A DNA stretch of 6,888 bases from Thermoanaerobaculia bacterium (lineage in GTDB: Bacteria > Acidobacteriota > Thermoanaerobaculia > Multivoradales > JAHEKO01): positions 1-6,888 of the forward strand of contig JARFQS010000183.1 of assembly GCA_029287645.1 (NCBI GenBank). Direction: 5' to 3'. A program made the translations under genes and the position numbers. The notes under the pieces are model-generated. The model was not told the origin of the DNA. It made no database searches and saw nothing but the letters and a program-made list of their open reading frames with translations. Positions 1-5,914 of this stretch are shown here, piece after piece; positions within the stretch are counted from its first letter, which is position 1; every line of letters begins with the position of its first letter.

Positions 1-16
1 TGTGTATAAGAGACAG
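1..16. other. Untrimmed Nextera/Tn5 mosaic-end adapter (artefact)
   Basis: TGTGTATAAGAGACAG equals the last 16 bases of the 19-base Tn5 mosaic end used in Nextera library preparation. It is not the natural Tn5 outside end, which reads AAGAGTCAG where this reads AAGAGACAG. No transposon gene follows. An in-frame TAA inside it (7-9) artificially closes the frame of the gene beginning at base 17. It should be masked; genomic sequence starts at about base 17. Confidence 0.95.
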
Positions 17-675
17 GTAATCATGACGCCTCAGAGGAAGAGGCGTTCACACTCGAGCGCAAGGTCTTCGAGGAGCAGTGGACCGGGAGAGCTCTGGCTG
101 TTCGATTCATCGACCGTGACCACTACCCTTTCCGCTACGCATTCTCAATGGGCGATGCGCTCTTCTTGGCTCTCGACGCGACGCTAGTCAGACCCCTTCC
201 GCCAGCCCAACTGACCTGGCTTCAGAAACTCCTGAACGAGCCGGGCGACCATTTCGAAAGTCGAGTCGTCTTCGGCCACCTTCCGAACTGGCCAGTCGCC
301 GTCGGGCGAGAGAAGGAGTACCTGGGGGACCACGAATTCGAGGCCGTGCTTCGCAAAGGTAGTGCGAGCCTCTACCTGAGTGGGCATCATCACGCCTTCT
401 ACCCAGGTGTCCACGGTGGCGTGCTCTATATCAGCCAGGCAGCACTCGGCTCCGGTCCGCGCCGGCTGATCGGACAATCCGACCCTTCACCCCGGGCTAT
501 TACCCTTCTGACTTTCGGCGCTGATGGCTCGCTCGAGGTCGAGGCATTCGCCGGATCCGACTTTTCGACCCCGATTGTCTGGCACACCCTGCCGAGTAGC
601 ATTCGGCATGAAGACTTCGAGTTGATCCGCAGGGACCTGGCAACCGGTTCCAAACCCGGGCCAGGCTCCCCTTGA
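17..675 (+). CDS. Calcineurin-like metallophosphoesterase, 5'-truncated by contig edge
   Basis: C-terminal part of a metal-dependent phosphoesterase that would hydrolyse a phosphomonoester or diester using a dinuclear metal centre. The frame is open from the adapter junction: the first four codons (16-27, the first base shared with the adapter) read GNHD, the third conserved motif of this superfamily. The later His motifs follow: GHLPNWP at fragment residues 87-93 and SGHHHAFYPG at 122-131. About 219 residues remain, so the first half, with the DxH and GDxxD metal motifs, lies outside the window. A start at the internal ATG at 148 would delete GNHD and is not the real one. The gene ends in TGA at 673-675, immediately abutting the end of the minus-strand DUF3011 remnant. 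Substrate is unknown. The family call is secure; intactness of the whole gene cannot be judged. Confidence 0.85.
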
Positions 676-981
676 TCAGTTACTGCGCACCCGCATCGGG
701 CTGCCTTGATCGTTGCCGATTCAAGAGCCTCTGAGGTTGGCAACGTCATGTGCGAACACCTGGCTGGGTTCCCTGAAGTCGATATCTCGAAAAAGGGTGA
801 CGCCAGGACCAGAGTCGTTACAGCCACCACTACCACTCCCGCCGCCCCAGCCATTGTTGTTATTGCCGTCGATCGTGAAGACGCCTCGGCAGCCATTCGA
901 GACCCAGATACCGTTCCTGTCGTAGCCCCAGGTTCGATTCGGTCGATATCTACAACGCTTGAAGCCAAGAAAGGGCCTCAC
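676..981 (-). pseudogene. DUF3011 / beta-gamma-crystallin-like gene remnant
   Basis: Read on the minus strand from a possible GTG at 981, the frame gives TWGYDRNGIWV followed by GCRGVF (about 933-877). This is the conserved second half of DUF3011, a domain of unknown function in secreted bacterial proteins. A Gly/Asn-rich linker follows, then a beta/gamma-crystallin-like motif, VTLFRDIDF...SQVF...NLRGS (about 804-724). A TGA at 723-721 interrupts it, but the next codons read IGNDQGSPMRV, which is the expected crystallin continuation, up to a second TGA at 678-676. The N-terminus is absent: a stop at 987-985 closes the frame and no signal peptide or first DUF3011 half is visible in other frames. 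The usual Gly of the crystallin motif is Glu (DFREPS). I infer a decayed gene. Alternatives are a sequencing error at 721-723 or a short functional 86-residue product ending at 721. Confidence 0.65.
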
Positions 982-1024
982 CGGTCACCTTTGCTTCTCG
1001 ACTCGTGAAGTACCATATGGGGCC

Positions 1025-2461
1025 ATGCGACACCTAGCGATTTGTGTTGTTGCAATAGCGCTCGGGACCCATGCCGGCCAGGCTGCTCAGAGTGTCAGGG
1101 GCACCGTCACTCACTTCCAATCGCCTGCCGGTGTGGCAGAGGAGTGCGTGGCATTGGACCCGATCCCAGGCGGCTTCTACTCCGAGCAGGATCGCGCCGA
1201 AGAGAAGAGCTTCTGCGCGATCGATTTCCACGTGCCCTCGGTGGCCCTCTGCCCCAAGACCTGGAGCACCAGTGCCGGCACCCTGGTGTATGACATTTCC
1301 TCGGGCACTCATGCCAACGACCCGGCCAGCTTCGAACGAGAGGTCTGTCGCCGCGGCGGCAGCGCCCGGGAGGAAGCGACTCGAGAGTTGGCCAAGTACA
1401 AGCAGACGATCAACACGCCAGACTCCAGTGCGACCTTCTCCACCGCCTCATTGCTCTACTACCACTTGTCCCGCTATTTCGACACGACCGTCAACGTGCC
1501 CGTGGCCGTCTACCGCAGCATGGACAAGGATTCACACCTGCGACGTGTCACCGAGCTCGGCACCCAACTCACAGCCGAGAAGCCGTCACTCAGGATGATC
1601 CATGCTGGCTGGTCGGCTCTCCGGGAGGCGGAAGGCAATCCGGAAAGCTACCGACCCACCGACGAGCTCTTCACAGCAGACAGAAAGAGGATCTATGGAA
1701 TCCTGATTCTCACCGCCGGCGAGCGGTACAACTCCGAGATCAACGGCACCCGGGAATCGGGTTGGGGCAGCGGCCAGAACCGCGACTTCCAACACACCGC
1801 TCCCTACCTGGCTCTGCAGAGCTTGAAGCCCCTTGCCGAAGCAATCCAAGAGGGTGTGGAGGAGGCCAGGATGAACCCCCGACTGGCCCGTGACATGGGC
1901 CCGGAGGTCCTGGATGAGCAGATGGTCTTCTGGATGCAGGAGCTGACGGAGATCACCCTTCTCGACTTCATCTTCAGCCAACAGGATCGAATCGGCAACA
2001 TCGACTATCGCCGGGCCTGGTACTGGATCGAGGACGGCCGAGTGCGCTCTCGAGCGGCCCACGGCAAAGAGCCACCGGAAGCGATCACGGGTCTCTCACC
2101 CATCCTTCTCAAGCGGACCTGGATCAACGACAACGATGCCGGTGGGAGAGCCGCCTACGTGGACTTCGCAGAAAAGACCGAGATGCTCGAGAAGATCCGT
2201 CACTTCAATGCGGACACGTATCGTCGGCTTCTGGCCCTCGATAGTGATTTCTCACAGGCGGGCCCACTGTACGCCTACTTTCGCGACACCTTCGGGCTTT
2301 CGCAACGGCAACTGGGACTGATCGTGCGTCACACCGCTCACGCTGCGGCCATCCTACGAGAGACCTGTCGGGCTGGAGAGCTTCGCTTCGACCTCGAGCC
2401 CGAGACCTTCCTGGTCGACGGAGGCGGTTCTGAGCAACCTGTCGAGTGCAATGCTCCCTGA
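1025..2461 (+). CDS. Secreted protein of unknown function with kinase-fold-like motifs
   Basis: 478 residues. The start is ATG 1025, because it opens directly onto a Sec signal peptide (residues 1-20, cleavage near GQA/AQ). A TTG at 959 would bury that signal; no strong Shine-Dalgarno is visible. Mature protein has six cysteines (41, 64, 76, 108, 448, 475), an even number compatible with disulfides. No catalytic family can be assigned with certainty, but the order of motifs resembles atypical kinases of the HipA/Fam20/PI3-4-kinase type: strand TLVYDISSG (86-94), a Lys-containing strand LAKYKQT (122-128), a helix with LLYYHLSRYF and VPVAVYRSM (143-166), then DFIFSQQDRIGNIDY (314-328) like a catalytic loop, and KRTWINDNDAGG (363-374) like a metal-binding loop. 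The C-terminal half is helical. It stands alone, between the DUF3011 remnant and a convergent membrane-protein gene. A conserved secreted hypothetical is certain; kinase activity is only inferred. Confidence 0.85.
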   Translation: MRHLAICVVAIALGTHAGQAAQSVRGTVTHFQSPAGVAEECVALDPIPGGFYSEQDRAEEKSFCAIDFHVPSVALCPKTWSTSAGTLVYDISSGTHANDPASFEREVCRRGGSAREEATRELAKYKQTINTPDSSATFSTASLLYYHLSRYFDTTVNVPVAVYRSMDKDSHLRRVTELGTQLTAEKPSLRMIHAGWSALREAEGNPESYRPTDELFTADRKRIYGILILTAGERYNSEINGTRESGWGSGQNRDFQHTAPYLALQSLKPLAEAIQEGVEEARMNPRLARDMGPEVLDEQMVFWMQELTEITLLDFIFSQQDRIGNIDYRRAWYWIEDGRVRSRAAHGKEPPEAITGLSPILLKRTWINDNDAGGRAAYVDFAEKTEMLEKIRHFNADTYRRLLALDSDFSQAGPLYAYFRDTFGLSQRQLGLIVRHTAHAAAILRETCRAGELRFDLEPETFLVDGGGSEQPVECNAP

Positions 2462-2474
2462 TCTGTGTCGATAG

Positions 2475-2500
2475 TTCGATAGATCGAATAGAGGGCGCCC
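2475..2500. terminator. Weak palindromes between convergent genes
   Basis: The 43-base gap between the stops at 2461 and 2505 holds TTCGAT-AG-ATCGAA (2475-2488) and the palindrome GGGCGCCC (2493-2500). They sit where a bidirectional terminator would be expected. The stems are short and no T tract follows on either strand, so termination is a positional guess. Confidence 0.2.
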
Positions 2501-2504
2501 CTGC

Positions 2505-2792
2505 CTAGAAGATTTTCCCCGTCAGCCAGGCGATCCCGTAGTAGAGGATCGCTGTGTTCAGGAACAGCCCTACGAGCAGAAAAAGGAAGCTGAAGACCAT
2601 CGAGTCGATCCCCAGGCCGTCCGTCAGCCACACCAGCACGGTACTCCAGGGAAGCGCGAGCATGGCGATGTAGACGCCGGCCAAAGACTCCCCGGGTTTG
2701 GCGATCAGGGGCAGGGTCCAAGCGGCCAAGCCGAGAACCAGATAGAGGCCTGCGATCCAAAAGGCGAACCTAGACCTCACGGCAATCGGCAT
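2505..2792 (-). CDS. Small three-helix integral membrane protein
   Basis: 95 residues. ATG at 2792-2790 is preferred over the upstream TTG at 2813 because AAGGGG (2803-2798) lies five bases before it. Three hydrophobic segments are visible: about residues 9-30, 36-57 and 65-90. The motif LPWS (47-50) precedes the second helix end, and LFLNTAILYYGIAWL lies in the last helix; this pattern is seen in small uncharacterised bacterial membrane proteins (SCO4225-like), a resemblance from memory. No charged residue stands out inside the helices apart from D58/D63 in the second loop. It is convergent with the secreted protein gene on one side and divergent from the META lipoprotein operon on the other. 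Function is unknown. Confidence 0.75.
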   Translation of the reverse strand: MPIAVRSRFAFWIAGLYLVLGLAAWTLPLIAKPGESLAGVYIAMLALPWSTVLVWLTDGLGIDSMVFSFLFLLVGLFLNTAILYYGIAWLTGKIF

Positions 2793-3004
2793 GGGTACCC
2801 CTTCGGCAGGCAATGAATCACCTCACCAATATACCCCGTGAATTTGTGGGCCCAGCATGGATTCATCAGCTCGACGAACAACCCTACGGTCACACCCTTC
2901 TAAATCTGCGCCGATCTCGGGCAGTGCACGAAGGTAAGATAGCTCTCACAATACGGGGCCCGCACCCGTCGGAGATTCGATCCCATCCGCAAAGGAGAGG
3001 CACC
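2793..3004. promoter_or_regulatory. Divergent intergenic region with weak promoter candidates
   Basis: 212 bases separate two diverging genes, so both promoters should lie here. The best minus-strand -10 candidate is TATATT (2833-2828), about 35 bases before the membrane-protein ATG. A plus-strand candidate is TAAGAT (2935-2940). Neither has a convincing TTGACA-like -35 at 16-18 bases. The frame upstream of the META start is open back to 2813, but its sequence shows no domain. No operator repeat or riboswitch fold is evident. Confidence 0.3.
2991..3000 (+). promoter_or_regulatory. Shine-Dalgarno of the META lipoprotein
   Basis: AAAGGAGAGG precedes ATG 3005, with the AGGAG core seven bases away. 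This strong site decides the start against the in-frame ATG at 2813. Confidence 0.8.
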
Positions 3005-3982
3005 ATGGGAAACAAACCTGTTCTGAGACTCCTGTCTGCACTGGTCTTGACGACGCTCTCAATCACGCTGCTTTCTTGCGGCCAGAATCAGACACCTGCC
3101 AATGAGGAGGCAGAGGCCGCGATGACAGCCGCCGCCGAGCCCGCGGGACCGCCCACGCTCGACGAGATCTCCAACGCTTCCATCAGCGGCATCTACGACG
3201 AGCCGATTCAGCTCCAAGGCGGGAAATACGAAGGTGAGCCCTTCGAGCCGCAGGGCGCCTCCTTTCCGAGGGTCGGATTGATCGAGGAATCTCTCTTGAC
3301 CGGCGACCTGGACGGCGACGGCGCGGAAGAGGCGATCGTGATGCTGTGGGAGAGCTCGGGCGGCTCGGGAACCTACAGCTACCTGGCCGCCCTGGACCGT
3401 GAGGGCTCGGAAGTTCTCAATGTCGCCACGGCTGAGATCGGCGATCGTATACAGCTTCGCGACTCCCGGGTCTCCGGCAATCGGGTGGAGCTCGACGTCC
3501 TCCGAGCCGGCCCGCAAGATGCCGGCTGTTGCCCGGGCGAAATGGCGACCCTGGCCTGGGAGCTCGAAGGTGCTTCCCTGAACCCGGTGGAGTCTGGTGT
3601 CGAGCCGGAGCGACTTTCGATTGCCTCGTTTGCAGGTCCCGAGTGGGTGCTGCGGAATCTCGACCGCGACGAACCGGCTCCAGGCGAGCCTGAGATCACC
3701 CTCCTGTTCGAGGAGGATCGCATCGCGGGCAAGAGTGGCTGCAACCAGTACATGGGAAAGGTCACCGAAGGCGATCTGCCCGGAGACCTGACCGTCGGTC
3801 TCCTGGCCGGCACCATGATGGCGTGCCCACCCGAGATCATGGACCTCGAGGATCGCTATCGGCAGCGGCTCGAGAAGGTCTTCAAGATCGGTTTTTTCCT
3901 AGGCGACCTGGCGCTGAGCTTCGAGAAGGAAGACGGCGGCATGGGCCAACTGCGGTTCAGTCCTCGCCAGTCGGGAGAGTGA
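3005..3982 (+). CDS. META (HslJ-like) domain lipoprotein
   Basis: 325 residues. A lipoprotein signal peptide ends in lipobox LLSC (C25), so the mature protein is lipid-anchored in the envelope. After a low-complexity Ala/Glu linker (30-50), an N-terminal domain (about 55-195) carries a calcium-loop-like GDLDGDGAEEA (100-110) and a GCCPGE cysteine pair (174-179), as in periplasmic proteins with FG-GAP/LppP-like segments. The META domain spans about 205-320: WVLRNLD (214-220), ITLLFEEDRIAGKSGCNQY (231-249), the LAGTMMAC strand (267-274) and a final LRFSP strand. The two Cys (246, 274) match the conserved META pair. HslJ-type META proteins are linked to envelope stress and novobiocin resistance in E. 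coli; the role here is unknown. It is separated by one base from the SIMPL gene downstream, so the two are surely co-transcribed. Confidence 0.9.
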   Translation: MGNKPVLRLLSALVLTTLSITLLSCGQNQTPANEEAEAAMTAAAEPAGPPTLDEISNASISGIYDEPIQLQGGKYEGEPFEPQGASFPRVGLIEESLLTGDLDGDGAEEAIVMLWESSGGSGTYSYLAALDREGSEVLNVATAEIGDRIQLRDSRVSGNRVELDVLRAGPQDAGCCPGEMATLAWELEGASLNPVESGVEPERLSIASFAGPEWVLRNLDRDEPAPGEPEITLLFEEDRIAGKSGCNQYMGKVTEGDLPGDLTVGLLAGTMMACPPEIMDLEDRYRQRLEKVFKIGFFLGDLALSFEKEDGGMGQLRFSPRQSGE

Positions 3983-3983
3983 G

Positions 3984-4712
3984 ATGGCCAACGGCAGTGA
4001 AAGAAGGGATGCAGGACCCGCCGTCGTTCTCGGCCTCTTTGTGGCGATCGGTCTCGTCCTCGGCGGTTACTTCATCGGCAATGGGCTCCTCCAGGCCCGA
4101 GCGACACAGCGATTTGTCACTGTCAAGGGCCTTTCCGAGAGAGAGATGCCGGCCGATCTGGCCATCTGGCCCATCGTCTTCACGGTATCGGCCGACGATC
4201 TCGGTGACCTTCAAAAGGGTATTGACGACAGTGCCGCCAAGATCACCGACTTCTTGAGCACCGACTTTGGACCCGACGAATTCAGCCTTTCTGTGCCGCG
4301 GATTACCGACTACAACCTACAGACCTTCGCTCCCGGAAGCCGGCCCCCACAGCGCTACTCGGCGGAGACGACGATGACGCTGCGCACCCGCAACATTGAT
4401 GCTGCGAGGCGCAGCATGCAGCGATCGGGAGAGCTCGTGAAGGACGGTGTCGCCCTGATTCGGAGCTACGAGTACCAGACGTCGTTCCTGTTCACGGGTC
4501 TCGAGGAGATCAAGCCCGAGATGATCGCCGAGGCGACCCGCGACGCCCGACGAGCCGCCCAGCAATTCGCCGAGGACTCCGGCAGCCGGGTAGGCGCGAT
4601 TCGCAACGCCCAGCAGGGTTACTTCTCGGTGGAGGATCGAGACCGATTCTCACCGGATTTCAAGAAGGTACGGGTCGTGACGACGGTTCAGTACTTCCTC
4701 GTCGACGACTAG
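3984..4712 (+). CDS. Membrane-anchored SIMPL (DUF541) domain protein
   Basis: 242 residues. ATG 3984 starts one base after the TGA of the META gene; its GGAG (3974-3977) lies inside that gene's last codons, which suggests translational coupling. An uncleaved membrane anchor covers about 12-36 and the remainder faces the periplasm. The SIMPL domain spans about 42-240: it opens with RFVTVKGLSEREMPADLAIWPI (in residues 43-64), has the RYSAETTMTLRT central strand (124-135), and closes with KVRVVTTVQYFLVDD. Family members (YggE-like) form oligomeric periplasmic assemblies and several have been tied to oxidative or envelope stress; no enzymatic activity is established. Pairing with a META lipoprotein is consistent with an envelope-stress function. 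Length is typical and the gene looks intact. Confidence 0.92.
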   Translation: MANGSERRDAGPAVVLGLFVAIGLVLGGYFIGNGLLQARATQRFVTVKGLSEREMPADLAIWPIVFTVSADDLGDLQKGIDDSAAKITDFLSTDFGPDEFSLSVPRITDYNLQTFAPGSRPPQRYSAETTMTLRTRNIDAARRSMQRSGELVKDGVALIRSYEYQTSFLFTGLEEIKPEMIAEATRDARRAAQQFAEDSGSRVGAIRNAQQGYFSVEDRDRFSPDFKKVRVVTTVQYFLVDD

Positions 4713-4720
4713 CTCCCCAC

Positions 4721-4808
4721 GCGGGCGGCCGCAAGGGCCGCCGCCGGGACCCTCCTGTAGGGGAGGGGCTTGCCCCCTCCCGCCGGCAGCCGCAAGGGGT
4801 ACCCCACA
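4721..4808. repeat. GC-rich hairpin repeat (dispersed intergenic element type)
   Basis: The gap between the convergent SIMPL and channel genes holds two strong hairpins. GGCGGCC-GCAAG-GGCCGCC (4724-4742) has a perfect 7-bp stem; GGGAGGGG-CTTGC-CCCCTCCC (4761-4781) has a perfect 8-bp stem. GCCGCAAGGG occurs twice (4728-4737, 4789-4798). The unit from TGTAGGGG (4756) to CCCCACA (4808) has near-inverted ends, and ends in the palindrome GGGGTACCCC (4796-4805). The sequence looks like a widespread dispersed intergenic repeat of GC-rich bacteria, one complete degenerate copy preceded by a half copy. It may act as a bidirectional terminator, although there is no T tract. Copy number cannot be seen from one window. 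Confidence 0.6.
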
Positions 4809-4846
4809 CCAGCCTCGTCCATGGCACAGCCGCCTGCGAGTCTCTA

Positions 4847-5914
4847 TCAGTACCGCAGGAAGTAATACCCGGCAGCCAGCAGGACGGCTACCAGATAGCC
4901 AAGCGGGAAGACCCAGCGGCATCTCCGGTCGACGAGGTCGCCGTGAGCTCTTCTGCCGGTTCGGTCGAGGTGGCCTACCCGGAGATTCACCACGACAGCT
5001 GCACACATGGCTAGAAAGCTGATGTAGAGAAAGGCGCTCATCAGCGTCGGGTACGAGATCCTCGGCAGGAATCCGCTGACCATGATCTGGTACGCCACGA
5101 CGGTGAGGATGCCGATGAACGAGATGTCCATGCGGTCACCGAGCGACTCTCGATCCATCCAGAAGACCGACCAACTCAGTGCCACGAGGAGCGCCAGGGG
5201 GATGACCACGACTCGAAGCATGAATCCTGGGAGTCGGGCCATTTCCAGGGTCACCACGAAGGCGGACAGTGCCGCCCGATGTCCATCCCCATAGACGGGA
5301 TCGTACTCACGGCTATCAGCGCGGATTCCATCGAGCCTCCACTCTGTGATGCTGACACCCGACTCTTCGGAGCCCGTGGTCTGAGGATCGGCCTCTAGAA
5401 GCACCTCGTCCTTACTGAATCCCAGGACCTCGAAAACGATCTCGAACTCCTCCCGATCGAAAGGAAAGCGGTGCAGGTTCAAGGGGATTTCGATCGTCGC
5501 GTTGAGCTCCTCGATGTAGGTCAACGTGCCATCGAAGCGTTGGCGCAGAACCATGCCCTGGCGTTCGTATCCTCCGGACTCGTTGGCCACGATGAGCTGC
5601 GGCCACCAACCGGTAGCGACCTCCGAGAACTGATAGTTGCCCTGGAAGACCTTCTCCTGGACCCCCACCGCGGCAGGGTCGAATGCCAACCTCTCATCCC
5701 GCCATCGAAGCGTCAGAATACCCTCGACCTCGAATTGCTGCGCCTCTTCATCTACCCTGTTGACATCGCTGAGGTAAAACCCGGCCTGTACGACGACCGG
5801 TCCATCCTGAGGGGGCGGGCCGAGTAGGAACGGGGGCTCGTCCTGAGCGATCGCCACACCCGAGATCGAGAGGGTCGCAAGGGACAGGGCCAGTAGGGTG
5901 CGCAGCTCGATCAT
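4847..5914 (-). CDS. ELIC-like pentameric ligand-gated ion channel
   Basis: 355 residues, typical of prokaryotic Cys-loop-type receptors. Signal peptide 1-23 (AIA/QD) exports the extracellular beta-sandwich domain (about 38-225), which shows FYLSDVNRVDEEAQQFEVEG (46-65), LTLRWRDERL (67-76), the WW of a probable loop A (103-104) and the signature RFPFDREEFEI (149-159). Its disulfide Cys pair is absent, as usual in bacteria. Membrane helices: M1 about 229-253 (conserved Pro239), M2 261-282, M3 289-312, M4 334-353. M2 with flanks aligns without gaps to ELIC of Erwinia as I recall it: ES..-D/E-R...SF...LTVVAY....S..LPR..Y. Under ELIC numbering D260 is -1', D263 2', L270 9', A274 13' and I277 16', suggesting a cation channel. 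The M3-M4 loop is short. The ATG overlaps the TGA of the upstream binding-protein gene (ATGA, 5914-5911), so expression is coupled. The agonist is unknown. Confidence 0.93.
   Translation of the reverse strand: MIELRTLLALSLATLSISGVAIAQDEPPFLLGPPPQDGPVVVQAGFYLSDVNRVDEEAQQFEVEGILTLRWRDERLAFDPAAVGVQEKVFQGNYQFSEVATGWWPQLIVANESGGYERQGMVLRQRFDGTLTYIEELNATIEIPLNLHRFPFDREEFEIVFEVLGFSKDEVLLEADPQTTGSEESGVSITEWRLDGIRADSREYDPVYGDGHRAALSAFVVTLEMARLPGFMLRVVVIPLALLVALSWSVFWMDRESLGDRMDISFIGILTVVAYQIMVSGFLPRISYPTLMSAFLYISFLAMCAAVVVNLRVGHLDRTGRRAHGDLVDRRCRWVFPLGYLVAVLLAAGYYFLRY

Noticed and set aside
1..16. Natural Tn5/IS50 end
   Set aside because: The bases match the engineered mosaic end rather than the natural outside end, and no transposase or resistance gene follows.
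426..968. 180-residue minus-strand reading frame overlapping the metallophosphoesterase
   Set aside because: Its translation is low-complexity Ala/Ser/Thr/Arg-rich and antisense to the conserved GHHH region, while a different minus frame in 676-981 shows real domain motifs.
959..1024. TTG start giving 22 more residues to the secreted kinase-like protein
   Set aside because: The extension lacks a ribosome site, would bury the signal peptide that begins at ATG 1025, and overlaps the DUF3011 remnant's 5' end.
2813..3004. ATG 2813 start for the META lipoprotein
   Set aside because: The lipoprotein signal with lipobox begins at 3005, behind a strong AAAGGAGAGG site; the extension has no recognisable domain.
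5471..5827. 118-residue plus-strand reading frame
   Set aside because: It is a shadow of the channel's extracellular domain, with no motif or ribosome site.
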